DNA of 64,000 nucleotides from Vallicoccus soli. Its GTDB lineage: Bacteria > Actinomycetota > Actinomycetes > Motilibacterales > Motilibacteraceae. Below, piece after piece: positions 1 through 8,259 of the stretch (positions are counted from its first letter, which is position 1; each line of letters starts with the position of its first letter). Where the stretch lies: assembly GCF_003594885.1 (NCBI RefSeq), contig NZ_QZEZ01000007.1:124001-188000 (forward strand), read 5' to 3'. The notes below the pieces were generated by a model. It worked only from the letters and a program-made list of their open reading frames with translations, did no database searches and was not told where the DNA came from. Position numbers and translations under genes: made by a program.

Positions 1-217
1 CGTGGAGGAGGCGCGGCTCTACGGCCACGACCCGCACGACGGCGTCGGCGGCGACGGGGCGTTCTTCCTGCTGCTCGACGAGCCCGAGGTGTACGGCCTG
101 CCGCCGGACCCGGTCGTCACCACCCGCGACCTCGGGTCCATGTGGAAGCACGCCGGCATGGCCGCCGTCGGCATGCTCGGCGTGGCCCTCGCGGTCTTCG
201 CCGGGGGTGGCTCGTGA
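1..217 (+). CDS. Formate dehydrogenase iron-sulfur (beta) subunit, C-terminal end (partial)
   Basis: Only the last ~71 codons are inside the window; the gene starts upstream. The visible tail carries the phrase ARLYGHDPHDGVGGDGAFFLLLD cut here to its key parts (YGHDP, FFLLLDEPEVYGLP), typical of the C-terminus of four-cluster ferredoxin-like subunits of membrane formate dehydrogenases, and ends in a hydrophobic helix that would anchor it. The stop TGA overlaps the GTG of the next gene, a NrfD-type anchor, so the two are translationally coupled. The family passes electrons from the molybdopterin/selenocysteine catalytic subunit to the membrane. That subunit would lie further upstream. The identification rests on a short tail plus the neighbour and the nearby selenocysteine genes. 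Confidence 0.75.
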   Translation, partial: VEEARLYGHDPHDGVGGDGAFFLLLDEPEVYGLPPDPVVTTRDLGSMWKHAGMAAVGMLGVALAVFAGGGS

Positions 218-1308
218 GCATGGCGCCGGACGACGCCGGGCAGGGCACGCCCGGCACCCTGCGCGGCACGTCGGCGCGCGAGGCGCGGGTGCACGACCAG
301 GGCCGGGGCGGGGCCCGGCGCGGCAGTGGCGGGGGCGGCGGCGGGCTCGTCGGCGGCGGCGGCCCGCAGGTCCCCGAGGCGGACTTCCGCTCCTACTACG
401 GCCGGCCGATCCTCAAGGCCCCGGTGTGGGAGTGGGACATCCCCGCGTACCTCTTCACCGGCGGCCTGGCCGGCGGCTCGTCGCTGCTGGCGGCCGGGGC
501 GTCGGTGACCGGGCGCGACGACCTGCGCCGGGCGACCCGCAGCGCCGCGCTCGTCGGGATCGGGGCGAGCACGTACTTCCTCATCAACGACCTCGGCCGG
601 CCCGAGCGCTTCTACAACATGCTGCGCATCGTGCGGGTGACCTCGCCGATGTCGGTGGGCACCTGGATCCTCTCGGTGTACGGCCCCGCGGCCGGCGCCG
701 CCGCTGCGGCCGAGCTCGCGCCGCTGCTGCCCGAGCGCGGCGTCCTGGGCCTGGCCCGGCGGCTCGCCGGGCCCGTCGGGTCGCTCGCCGGCTGGGCCGC
801 GGCGGCGACGGCGCCGGCGCTCGCGACGTACACGGCGGTGCTGCTCGCCGACACCGCCGCCCCGGCGTGGCACGACGCCCACCGGCTGCTGCCGTTCGTC
901 TTCGGCGGCAGCGCGCTCGCCAGCGGCGGGGGCGTCGGGATGCTCGCGGCCCCCCTCGCCCAGGCCGGGCCGGCGCGGCGGATGGCGGTCGCCGGCGCCG
1001 CCGTCGAGCTCGTCGCGGAGCGCCTCGTCGAGACCCGCCTCGGCCTGTCCAGCGAGGCCTTCCACGAGGACGCGCCGCGGCGCAAGCTGCGGGCCAGCCA
1101 GGCGCTCACGGTCGCCGGCGCCGTCGGGGCCGTGCTGGGGCGGCGCAGCCGCGTCGTGTCCGCCCTGTCCGGGCTCGCCCTGCTCTCGGGGTCCGCCCTG
1201 ACCCGCTTCGGGGTGTTCGACGCCGGGGTGGCCAGCACGAAGGACCCCCGGTACGTCGTCGTGCCCCAGCGCGAGCGGGTCCGGCGGGGGGAGCCGGTCC
1301 GCGCCTGA
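214..1308 (+). CDS. nrfD: NrfD/PsrC-family membrane subunit of formate dehydrogenase
   Basis: The protein is about 364 residues. It has a Gly-rich, low-complexity cytoplasmic lead (about residues 1-50), then YYGRPILKAPVWEWDIPAY and a run of about eight hydrophobic helices. The motif FLINDLGRPERFYNML and the following TSPMSVGTW are hallmarks of NrfD/polysulfide-reductase membrane subunits, which exchange electrons between the Fe-S subunit and the quinone pool. The start is GTG 214, overlapping the previous stop (GTGA); ATG 220 is an alternative two codons in. Together with the preceding subunit it forms the tail of a formate dehydrogenase operon. Such enzymes often carry selenocysteine, matching the selD/selA/selB/tRNA-Sec genes downstream. 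Confidence 0.9.
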   Translation: MSMAPDDAGQGTPGTLRGTSAREARVHDQGRGGARRGSGGGGGGLVGGGGPQVPEADFRSYYGRPILKAPVWEWDIPAYLFTGGLAGGSSLLAAGASVTGRDDLRRATRSAALVGIGASTYFLINDLGRPERFYNMLRIVRVTSPMSVGTWILSVYGPAAGAAAAAELAPLLPERGVLGLARRLAGPVGSLAGWAAAATAPALATYTAVLLADTAAPAWHDAHRLLPFVFGGSALASGGGVGMLAAPLAQAGPARRMAVAGAAVELVAERLVETRLGLSSEAFHEDAPRRKLRASQALTVAGAVGAVLGRRSRVVSALSGLALLSGSALTRFGVFDAGVASTKDPRYVVVPQRERVRRGEPVRA

Positions 1309-1392
1309 CCCGCCGGGAGGGCTCCCGCAAAGCGGTGGCAGGCCTGCCGCGCGCACCCCTACGCTCACGCGCAGCGACGCGGGGAGGCGGCC

Positions 1393-3567
1393 ATGGCCAG
1401 CACCACGACCCAGCACGACACCGGCACGGGCGGTCCCGGCGGCCCGCGCGGACGGCGGGTGCACTGGCGCCGGGCGCTGCTGCCGGCGCTGGTGCTCGGC
1501 GTCTTCCTCCTCGTCGTCGCACCGGTGGCGGGCACCCTCTCGGGCAAGCTGACGAGCGTCACCGAGAACGACCAGGCGGCGTTCCTGCCGGACTCCGCGG
1601 AGTCGACGCGCTCGCTGGAGCTCGAGACGGCGTTCGCCGGCGACCAGGACATCCCGGCGCTGCTGGTGTGGGAGCGCCCGGGCGGGCTGGCGCCGGAGGA
1701 CCTCGCCGCGGTCGAGGAGGCCCTGGCGCGCGTCGCCGCGGTCGACGGGCTCGCGGGGCCGGTCAGCCCGCCGGTGCCCAGCGAGGACGGCGAGGCGGTG
1801 CAGGCGGTCGTCCCGCTGCCCGGGGACAACTCCGCCTTCGAGACCCTGCCCGGGGTCGTCGAGGACATCGCGGCGGCGGCCGCGGTCGACGGCCTGCCGA
1901 GCTACGTGACCGGACCCGGCGGGCAGTTCGCGGACTTCGCCGCCGCCTTCGAGGGCATCGACGGCCGGCTGCTCGTCACCACGGTGAGCGTCGTGCTGGT
2001 CATCCTGCTGCTCATCTACCGCAGCCCGGTCTTCGTGCCGGTGCTGCTGTCCGCCGGGATCGCGCTCGTCGTGGCGCAGGCGGTCGTCTACCTGCTCGCC
2101 GACGCCGACGTGCTCACGGTCGACGGGCAGAGCCAGGGCATCCTCTCGGTCCTCGTCCTCGGTGCCGGCACGGACTACGCCCTGCTGCTCATCAGCCGGT
2201 TCAAGGAGGAGCTGCACCGCGAGGACTCGTGGAGCCGCGCCATGCGCACCGCGCTGCGCGGGGCGTTCCCGCCGATCCTCGCCTCCGCCGCGACCGTCAT
2301 CCTCGGCCTGCTGTGCCTGCTGCTCTCCGACCTCAACAGCAACAAGTCGCTCGGCCCGGTCGGGGCCATCGGCATCGCCGCGTCGCTGCTCGCGATGACG
2401 GTCCTGCTGCCGGCGCTGCTCATGGTCGCGGGGCGCTACTGGTTCTTCCCCTTCGTGCCGCGCCACGACGAGGTCGTCGACCACGACCGCGGCTTCTGGG
2501 GCCGGGTCGCGGGGCTCGTCGGGCGCCGGGCCCGGGCCGTCGCGGCCGTGACGACCGTCGTCCTCGCCGGTGCGGCGCTGTTCACCACGCAGCTCGACGC
2601 GAGCGGCCTCACCACCGAGGAGCAGTTCACGACGGAGGTCGACTCCGTCGCCGGGCAGGAGGTGCTCGCGCGGCACTTCCCCGCCGGCACCGGCGTCCCG
2701 GTGAGCGTCATCGGGCCGCAGGAGGAGGCCGACCGGCTCGTCGACGTCGTCGCGGGCGTCCCGGGCGTCGCCCAGGCGGCGCTGCGCACGCCGTCGCCGG
2801 ACGGCACCGGCGAGCCGGTGGTCGTCGACGGGCAGGTCCAGGTGCAGGCGCTGCTCGAGGACGCCTCGGACAGCCCCGCCGCCGAGGGCACCGTGCTGCG
2901 GCTGCGCTCGGCCGTGGACGAGGTGGGCACCGACGTGCTCGTCGGCGGCGGCACGGCGGTGCTCTACGACGTGCAGCAGGAGAGCGCCCGCGACACCCGC
3001 GTCATCATCCCCGCGATCCTCGTCGTGGTGTTCCTGGTGCTCACCGTGCTGCTGCGCTCGCTGCTCGCGCCGCTGCTCCTCGTGGCGACGGTGGTGCTCT
3101 CGTTCCTCGCCACGCTGGGCGTGTGCGCGCTGGTCTTCGAGCACGTCTTCGGCTTCGCCGGCGCCGACCCGTCGTTCCCGCTGTTCGCCTTCGTCTTCCT
3201 CGTGGCGCTCGGCATCGACTACAACATCTTCCTCATGACCCGTGTGCGCGAGGAGTCCCAGGTCCTCGGCACGCGGCGCGGCACCCTCGTGGGCCTCGCG
3301 GTGACCGGCGGCGTCATCACCTCCGCGGGCGTCGTGCTCGCGGCGACGTTCTCGGCGCTGGGCGTGCTGCCGCTCGTCTTCCTCGCCGAGCTCGGCTTCG
3401 CCGTCGCCTTCGGCGTCCTGCTCGACACGCTCGTGGTGCGCTCGCTGCTCGTCCCGGCGCTCGTGCACGAGCTCGGGGACCGCACGTGGTGGCCGGTGGG
3501 GCTCCGGCGCGAGCCGGCCCCCGCCGTACCGCCGCTGCCGCGTCAGGCGGGGACGGGCAGCGCGTAG
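1393..3567 (+). CDS. MMPL/RND-family membrane transporter
   Basis: A 724-residue protein with the two-fold repeat of the MMPL family. Each half has one N-terminal helix, a large extracytoplasmic loop and a block of five helices. The paired motifs GAGTDYALLLISRFKEE (first half, about residue 258) and VALGIDYNIFLMTRVREE (second half, about residue 605) contain the Asp-Tyr pairs that carry the proton relay in this family. Members export lipids, siderophores or drugs in actinobacteria; the substrate cannot be told here. ATG 1393 follows a GGGGAGG ribosome site. Its 3' end overlaps the convergent GNAT gene by about 25 bp. It stands alone rather than in an operon with the formate dehydrogenase, 84 bp upstream. 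Confidence 0.88.
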   Translation: MASTTTQHDTGTGGPGGPRGRRVHWRRALLPALVLGVFLLVVAPVAGTLSGKLTSVTENDQAAFLPDSAESTRSLELETAFAGDQDIPALLVWERPGGLAPEDLAAVEEALARVAAVDGLAGPVSPPVPSEDGEAVQAVVPLPGDNSAFETLPGVVEDIAAAAAVDGLPSYVTGPGGQFADFAAAFEGIDGRLLVTTVSVVLVILLLIYRSPVFVPVLLSAGIALVVAQAVVYLLADADVLTVDGQSQGILSVLVLGAGTDYALLLISRFKEELHREDSWSRAMRTALRGAFPPILASAATVILGLLCLLLSDLNSNKSLGPVGAIGIAASLLAMTVLLPALLMVAGRYWFFPFVPRHDEVVDHDRGFWGRVAGLVGRRARAVAAVTTVVLAGAALFTTQLDASGLTTEEQFTTEVDSVAGQEVLARHFPAGTGVPVSVIGPQEEADRLVDVVAGVPGVAQAALRTPSPDGTGEPVVVDGQVQVQALLEDASDSPAAEGTVLRLRSAVDEVGTDVLVGGGTAVLYDVQQESARDTRVIIPAILVVVFLVLTVLLRSLLAPLLLVATVVLSFLATLGVCALVFEHVFGFAGADPSFPLFAFVFLVALGIDYNIFLMTRVREESQVLGTRRGTLVGLAVTGGVITSAGVVLAATFSALGVLPLVFLAELGFAVAFGVLLDTLVVRSLLVPALVHELGDRTWWPVGLRREPAPAVPPLPRQAGTGSA

Positions 3568-4400
3568 TAGTCCTCGCGCGCCACCGGGCGGAAGCCCAGC
3601 GAGGTGTAGAGCCCGAGCGCCCGGTCGTTGCCCACGGCGACCTCCAGGGCCACCCGCCGGGCGCCCTCCGCGCGCAGCAGGGCGCAGGCCCGGCGCAGCG
3701 CGTCGCGCCCGATGCCCCGGCCCTGCCGCCCGGGGTCGACGGCGAACCCGTAGACCCCGCCGGTCCCCTCGTACGAGGTCAGCCGCAGCGTCCCCACCGG
3801 CGCGCCGCGGTGCTCGACGAGCAGGGTGCGCTCGGCGGGGGACGCGAGCTGCGCGGCGAGCGCCGCCTCGTCCGGGGCGCCCTCGTCGAACGCCGCCGCC
3901 AGCAGCCGCGCCACGACCGCCGCGTCGGCGGGGCCGGCCGGGCGCAGGGCCAGCGCGGGGTCGGCCGGGCCCTCGGCCGGCGGGCCGTCGAGCACGAGCG
4001 CGTGCTCGGCGTGGTGCGGCACCCCGCCGCGGCGCCGCGCCAGGGCGTGCCCGGCCGCCGACCCGCCGGGGACGACGAGCAGCACGCGCGGCCACTCCCG
4101 GACGAGCGGGGTCGCCGCGTCGAGCAGCGCCGTCGCGACCCCGCGCCGCCGGTGCCCGGGGTCCACCATCCCCGCCAGCTCCACCGACGCCCGGCCGAAC
4201 GGGTAGAGCCCGAGGAACCCCACCAGCGCACCCCCCTCGTGCACGAGCAGGTCGAGCACCCGGTCCCCCGGCCGGCTCGCGAGCACGTCGTGCTCGAGCT
4301 TGAGCCGCCCGCCGTCCGCCGCGACCACCCGCCGCTCGAGCGCCGCGACCTCCTGCCGCTGCCGCTCCGCCAGCCCCTGCACCCGCTCCACGACGACCAC
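3543..4400 (-). CDS. Tandem GNAT-family N-acetyltransferase
   Basis: About 285 residues with two acetyltransferase halves. The N-terminal half has VDPGHRRRGVATALLDAA (an acetyl-CoA loop, R/Q-x-x-G-x-G/A like). The C-terminal half has VDPGRQGRGIGRDALRRA, followed by NDRALGLYTSLGFRPV, the usual end of a GNAT fold. The tandem layout resembles mycothiol synthase (MshD) and its relatives, but nothing specific enough is visible to assign that reaction. The start is uncertain: GTG 4400 is chosen because homologous sequence seems to begin nearby, GTG 4391 is also possible, and an upstream ATG at 4472 would read through the repeat array. It converges on the MMPL gene with overlapping 3' ends. Confidence 0.75.
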   Translation of the reverse strand: MVVVERVQGLAERQRQEVAALERRVVAADGGRLKLEHDVLASRPGDRVLDLLVHEGGALVGFLGLYPFGRASVELAGMVDPGHRRRGVATALLDAATPLVREWPRVLLVVPGGSAAGHALARRRGGVPHHAEHALVLDGPPAEGPADPALALRPAGPADAAVVARLLAAAFDEGAPDEAALAAQLASPAERTLLVEHRGAPVGTLRLTSYEGTGGVYGFAVDPGRQGRGIGRDALRRACALLRAEGARRVALEVAVGNDRALGLYTSLGFRPVAREDYYALPVPA

Positions 4401-4440
4401 GGGGCCAGTCCAGCACCCCCGCCGCCCGCCGCGCCCCCGG

Positions 4441-4580
4441 GTCCCGCCGCTGCCGGGGGACTGCATGATCACGGCCGGGGGACTGCATGATCACGGCCGG
4501 GGGACTGCATGATCGCGCCCGACCCGGCCGCGATCATGCGCCTCCCCGGCGGCGATCATGCGCCCCCCCGGCGGCGGCCG
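4441..4580. repeat. Family B intergenic repeat array (GCATGATC, 22-bp period)
   Basis: Three direct copies of a unit with the core ACTGCATGATC begin their GCATGATC at 4463, 4485 and 4507, exactly 22 bp apart. Two copies in the opposite orientation (GATCATGCGCC...CCCGGCGGC) follow at about 4532 and 4554. The array sits between the diverging starts of the GNAT gene (minus) and the antiporter gene (plus). The same core recurs at 11792-11811, 23955-24011 and 40081-40160. No open reading frame explains it. It may be a structural or nucleoid-protein site or a degenerate mobile repeat; function is unknown. Confidence 0.75.
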
Positions 4581-4689
4581 TGCGCTCGGGGCCGGGGGCG
4601 TACGGGCGGGTCCGTCCCCCGGTGGGAGGGTTGCGGACGACGTTCCGGGGGAACGCCCCTGCGACGCACCTGGCAGACCCGGAGGACCT

Positions 4690-6054
4690 ATGGCGGCCCT
4701 GTCGTTCCTCGACCGCGAGCACTCGGTCGCGGCCCCGACCTACAACCGGTGGCTCATCCCGCCGGCCGCGCTGGCGATCCACCTGTCCATCGGCCAGGTC
4801 TACGCGTTCAGCGTCTTCAAGACGCCGCTCGTGGAGCACTTCGGCTCCTCGGAGACCGCCATCGCGGTCATCTTCAGCATCGCGATCGTCATGCTCGGCC
4901 TGTCCGCCGCCTTCGGCGGCACGTGGATGGAGCGCAACGGCCCCCGCAAGGCGATGTTCCTGTCCGCGGTGTGCTGGACGACCGGCTTCCTCGTCGCCGC
5001 CCTCGGCGTGGCGACGGACCAGCTGTGGCTCGTCTACCTCGGGTACGGCGTCATCGGCGGCATCGGCCTCGGCATCGGCTACATCTCGCCGGTGTCGACG
5101 CTCATCAAGTGGTTCCCGGACCGCCCCGGCCTCGCGACGGGCCTGGCCATCATGGGCTTCGGCGGTGGCGCGCTCATCGCCTCGCCGCTGACCAACGAGC
5201 TGCTCGGCTTCTTCGCCGACGCCCCCGAGGACGCGATCGCGCAGTCGTTCCTGACGCTCGGCATCGTCTACTTCGTCTTCATGATGTTCGGCGTCTTCAC
5301 GGTGCGGGTCCCCCCGGCCGACTGGTCGCCCGCCGGGTACGACGCCTCGACGGCCCCGCGCGGCTCGATGCAGACGACCGGCAACGTCTCCGCGGCGAGC
5401 GCCATCCGCACGCCGCAGTTCTGGCTGCTGTGGACGGTCCTCTTCTGCAACGTCACCGCCGGCATCGGCATCCTCGAGCAGGCCTCGCCGATGATCCAGG
5501 ACTTCTTCGGCGACGTGACGCCGGCCGCGGCGGCGGGCTTCGTGGGGCTGCTGTCGATCGCGAACATGGCGGGCCGCTTCGTCTGGTCCTCGACGTCGGA
5601 CTTCATCGGCCGCAAGCCCACGTACATGCTCTACCTCGGCGTCGGCGCGGTCCTCTACTTCCTCGTGGCCACCGCGGGCTCGTCCGCCGTCTGGCTCTTC
5701 GTCCTGCTGACCGCGGTCATCCTCAGCTTCTACGGCGGCGGCTTCGCGACGATCCCCGCGTACCTGAAGGACATGTTCGGCAGCTACCAGGTCGGCGCCA
5801 TCCACGGCCGCCTGCTCACCGCGTGGTCCGCTGCGGGCGTGGCCGGCCCGCTCATCGTCAACGTCATCACCGAGTCGCAGCGCGAGGGCGGCGCGGAGGG
5901 CGCCGCGGCGTACCGGCCGTCGCTGCTCGTCATGGTCGGCGTCCTCGTCGTCGGCTTCGTGGCGAACCTCCTCGTGCGCGAGGTCGACCGCCGTCACCAC
6001 GAGCGCCCGGAGGTCGTCGACGCGGCCAAGGTCGGCGCGGGAGAGGGGCACTGA
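4690..6054 (+). CDS. oxlT: OxlT-like oxalate/formate antiporter (MFS)
   Basis: A 454-residue major-facilitator protein with twelve predicted helices. The N-terminus has WLIPPAALAIHLSIGQVYAF, then VFKTPL, and the first-half loop WMERNGPRKAM (MFS motif A-like, G-x-R-K). The central phrase GYISPVSTLIKWFPDRPGLATG and the later SSTSDFIGRKPTYM match the oxalate:formate antiporter subfamily. Family members exchange oxalate for formate, or carry other small carboxylates. ATG 4690 has GGAGG four bases upstream. A one-helix protein follows 2 bp after the stop, as is usual for this subfamily. Formate dehydrogenase genes 3.4 kb upstream make formate or oxalate a reasonable substrate, but this is inference. 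Confidence 0.82.
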   Translation: MAALSFLDREHSVAAPTYNRWLIPPAALAIHLSIGQVYAFSVFKTPLVEHFGSSETAIAVIFSIAIVMLGLSAAFGGTWMERNGPRKAMFLSAVCWTTGFLVAALGVATDQLWLVYLGYGVIGGIGLGIGYISPVSTLIKWFPDRPGLATGLAIMGFGGGALIASPLTNELLGFFADAPEDAIAQSFLTLGIVYFVFMMFGVFTVRVPPADWSPAGYDASTAPRGSMQTTGNVSAASAIRTPQFWLLWTVLFCNVTAGIGILEQASPMIQDFFGDVTPAAAAGFVGLLSIANMAGRFVWSSTSDFIGRKPTYMLYLGVGAVLYFLVATAGSSAVWLFVLLTAVILSFYGGGFATIPAYLKDMFGSYQVGAIHGRLLTAWSAAGVAGPLIVNVITESQREGGAEGAAAYRPSLLVMVGVLVVGFVANLLVREVDRRHHERPEVVDAAKVGAGEGH

Positions 6055-6056
6055 GG

Positions 6057-6218
6057 ATGAGCACCAGCACGAGCACCCGGGGGACCGGCGGGTCGCCGGC
6101 GCCGCACGGCGGTGGCGGTACGGGACGCGTCGTCCTCGCGTGGGCCTTCGTCGGGATACCGCTTGCCTACGGGATCAGCCAGACGCTGAACCGGGCCAGC
6201 CAGCTCTTCACCGGCTGA
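6057..6218 (+). CDS. MFS transporter small subunit (one-helix partner of the antiporter)
   Basis: A 53-residue protein with a Ser/Thr/Gly-rich N-terminus of about 22 residues, then a single hydrophobic stretch VVLAWAFVGIPLAYGISQTL and the tail NRASQLFTG. Short proteins of this form (hydrophobic AW-x-x-VGIPL-x-YG core, ending near LF) regularly follow OxlT-like antiporters in actinobacteria and are annotated as small subunits. The ATG lies two bases after the antiporter stop, and GAGGGG near the end of the antiporter gene serves as ribosome site, so the pair is one translational unit. Its role in assembly or stability is inferred, not shown. Confidence 0.72.
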   Translation: MSTSTSTRGTGGSPAPHGGGGTGRVVLAWAFVGIPLAYGISQTLNRASQLFTG

Positions 6219-6222
6219 CGCG

Positions 6223-6516
6223 GTGCGGTCCCTCGACCCGGTCGCCGACGTGGCGGCCGTCGCGGAGGACTGCGCCCGGCGCGAGATCGAGCGCGAGGGC
6301 GTCCCGGTCGTCCTCGCGATGCCGGACCGGCGGGAGGCGCCCGTCCCCGTCGTCGACCCCCGCGCGCTGGCCGAGGGCGGGCGCTTCGCCGCGCTGCTCG
6401 ACGCGTACGGCGAGGAGCTCGCCCCCGGCGCGGCCGACGACGACGTGGCGGCCCTCTACGCCGTCGTCGAGGTGATGGGGCGGGCCCACGTGGGACCCGG
6501 CACGGACGGCGCGTGA
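6223..6516 (+). CDS. Hypothetical protein, 97 aa
   Basis: No family is recognised. The 97-residue product is acidic, with no signal peptide or membrane helix. It reads SLDPVADVAAVAEDCARREI at the start and has an Ala/Asp-rich end. It starts at GTG 6223, four bases after the small antiporter subunit stop. Its TGA overlaps the GTG of the next gene (GTGA), so it is very likely translated and coupled to the deacetylase-like gene. Its codon use matches the neighbours. The position in a run of four tightly packed plus-strand genes suggests it serves the same process as the antiporter or the deacetylase-like protein. Confidence 0.55.
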   Translation: MRSLDPVADVAAVAEDCARREIEREGVPVVLAMPDRREAPVPVVDPRALAEGGRFAALLDAYGEELAPGAADDDVAALYAVVEVMGRAHVGPGTDGA

Positions 6517-7184
6517 GCTGGCGGCGCCAGCGGGAGGCGTACGCCCAGGGCCGGGCGCTGCGGGTCGTCAACTGGCACGCGACGCCGCGCGCGGTCGAGG
6601 GCGTCCTGCGCGCGGAGCTCGCCGGGCTGCTGCGCGACCACGTGCCCGCGACGCTCGAGGACCTCGACGCCTTCCACGACACCGGGCGCTGGCCCTCGCA
6701 GGCCCCTCGGGTGCTCGTCGCGCTCTACGACGGCTACCGCGACAACGTCGAGGTCGCGGTGCCGGTGTGCGAGGAGCTCGGCGTCACCGCCTGGTTCTTC
6801 CCGCCGACCGGCTTCCTCGACGCCGCGCCCGAGGACCAGCGGGCCTTCGCGGCGGCGTACGACGTCGACCTCGTGCCGGAGCACGAGGGCGCGGACCGGA
6901 TCGCGATGACGTGGGACGAGCTCGCGCGCGTCGGCGAGCGCCACGTCGTCGCCGCGCACACCGCGCGGCACAGCACCGGGCTCGACCTCGTGACGCGCGA
7001 GGACGTCGAGCGCGAGGTGCTCGGCCCCTGCCGGGCCATCGAGCGCGCCGTCGGGCGGGCGCCCGCCGCCTTCGCCTTCTACAGCGGCACGCCGTACGAC
7101 CCGTCCTCGGTCGCCGGCCGGGCCCTGCTGGAGGCGGGCGTGCGCTACGCCGTCACCGCGACGACGTGGGAGCGGATCCGCTAG
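6513..7184 (+). CDS. Polysaccharide deacetylase-like protein with altered catalytic motif
   Basis: A 223-residue NodB-type fold. The second motif is clear: AAHTARHSTGLD matches H-(S/T)-x-x-H-x-x-x, whose two histidines bind the metal. The first motif, normally TFDDG, reads ALYDGYRDN, so the metal-binding second Asp is kept but the first Asp (the catalytic base in the family) is Tyr. The C-terminal block AFAFYSGTPYDPSS resembles the usual F-(R)-x-P-x-G region. There is no signal peptide, so it acts in the cytoplasm. It overlaps the upstream hypothetical gene by four bases and converges on selD with 3' ends overlapping by four bases (6513-7184 against 7181). It may be inactive or act on a different C-N bond. 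Confidence 0.65.
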   Translation: MSWRRQREAYAQGRALRVVNWHATPRAVEGVLRAELAGLLRDHVPATLEDLDAFHDTGRWPSQAPRVLVALYDGYRDNVEVAVPVCEELGVTAWFFPPTGFLDAAPEDQRAFAAAYDVDLVPEHEGADRIAMTWDELARVGERHVVAAHTARHSTGLDLVTREDVEREVLGPCRAIERAVGRAPAAFAFYSGTPYDPSSVAGRALLEAGVRYAVTATTWERIR

Positions 7185-8212
7185 CGCACCACGAGGGTGC
7201 GCCCGTCGCGGGCCGGGACGAGCTCGCCCACGACGGGGTGCCCGGGCACCTCGCCGGCGACGAGCAGGCCGCCCGAGGTCTGCGCGTCGGCGAGCAGCAG
7301 CAGCTCGTCCTCGCCCACGGACGCCTCGAGGTGCGGGCGCACCCAGTCGAGGTTGCGCCGCGTCCCGCCGCTGACGAAGCCGTCGGCGAGCGCGCGCCGC
7401 GCCCCGTCGAGGTAGGGCACCGCGGCCGCGTCGACCACGGCGGTCACGCCGCTGGCCCGGGCCAGCTTGTGCAGGTGGCCGAGCAGGCCGAAGCCGGTGA
7501 CGTCGGTGGCGCAGCGCAGGCCGGCGGCCACGGCGGCCTCCGAAGCGGCGCGGTTGAGGGCCGTCATCGACGCGACGGCCTCGGCGAAGACCTCGCCGGT
7601 GGCCTTGAGCCGGCTGTTGAGCACGCCGACGCCCAGCGGCTTGGTGAGGGTGAGCGGCAGCCCGGCGGCGCCCGCGTCGTTGCGCAGCAGCCGGTCGGGG
7701 TCGGCGACGCCGGTGACGGCCATGCCGTACTTGGGCTCGGGGTCGTCGACGCTGTGCCCCCCGGCGACGTGGCAGCCGGCCTGCGCCGCGACGTCGACCC
7801 CGCCGCGCAGGACCTCCGCGGCGAGCTCCATCGGCAGCACGTCGCGCGGCCAGCCGAGGAGGTTGACCGCGACGACGGGGCGCCCGCCCATGGCGTACAC
7901 GTCCGACAGCGCGTTGGCCGCCGCGATGCGGCCCCAGTCGTAGGCGTCGTCGACGACGGGGGTGAAGAAGTCGGCGGTCGCGACGACCGCGAGGCCGTCG
8001 CGCACGGTGACGACGGCCGCGTCGTCGCCGTCGTCGAGGCCGACGACGAGCGGACCGGCCGGGTCCGCCGGCCCGCGGCCCACGAGGCCGGCGACGACCC
8101 CCTCGAGCTCGCCCGGCGGGATCTTGCAGGCGCACCCCCCGCCGTGCGCGTACGACGTCAGCCGCCGCCCCGCCCCGACCCGCCCGTCCCCGTCCCGCTG
8201 CGCGACCGTCAC
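7181..8212 (-). CDS. selD: Selenide, water dikinase (selenophosphate synthetase)
   Basis: A 343-residue enzyme that makes selenophosphate from selenide and ATP, the selenium donor for Sec-tRNA. The N-terminal active site reads HGGGCACKIPP, matching the GC-x-CK motif with catalytic Cys and Lys; it uses Cys, not selenocysteine, at that spot. Downstream are VVGLDDGDDAAV (metal/ATP Asp residues), TADFFTPVVDDAYDWGRIAAANALSD and VAGGHSVDDPEPKYG, all signature blocks. GTG 8212 is chosen as start because it leaves 47 bp to the divergent nuclease gene; a further GTG/ATG at 8251 would leave eight. selA follows on the same strand beyond the nuclease, so the sel genes are split over both strands here. 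Confidence 0.92.
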   Translation of the reverse strand: MTVAQRDGDGRVGAGRRLTSYAHGGGCACKIPPGELEGVVAGLVGRGPADPAGPLVVGLDDGDDAAVVTVRDGLAVVATADFFTPVVDDAYDWGRIAAANALSDVYAMGGRPVVAVNLLGWPRDVLPMELAAEVLRGGVDVAAQAGCHVAGGHSVDDPEPKYGMAVTGVADPDRLLRNDAGAAGLPLTLTKPLGVGVLNSRLKATGEVFAEAVASMTALNRAASEAAVAAGLRCATDVTGFGLLGHLHKLARASGVTAVVDAAAVPYLDGARRALADGFVSGGTRRNLDWVRPHLEASVGEDELLLLADAQTSGGLLVAGEVPGHPVVGELVPARDGRTLVVR

Positions 8213-8259
8213 CCGGCGAGCCTCGCACCCTGTCGGAGCCGGGTGCTGCACTGGGGTCC

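Noticed and set aside
19-4494. Very long reading frames (1,000-1,500 codons) opposite or beside known genes, here and at 207-4490, 10347-14888, 45269-48694 and 55636-59208
   Set aside because: They are Arg/Ala/Gly-rich with no domain pattern and lie antisense or out of frame to genes with clear motifs. Very GC-rich codon use removes stops in other frames.
4441-4580. CRISPR array from regularly spaced repeats
   Set aside because: The units follow one another with no unique spacers, the period is only 22 bp, and no cas gene is in the window. The same holds for 40081-40160 and 18418-18520.
8120-8150. selD as a selenoprotein
   Set aside because: The active-site codon reads TGC (Cys), with no in-frame TGA.
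8213-8251. Earlier start of selD at 8251
   Set aside because: It would add 13 residues not seen in the family and leave only eight bases to the divergent nuclease start. It cannot be fully excluded.
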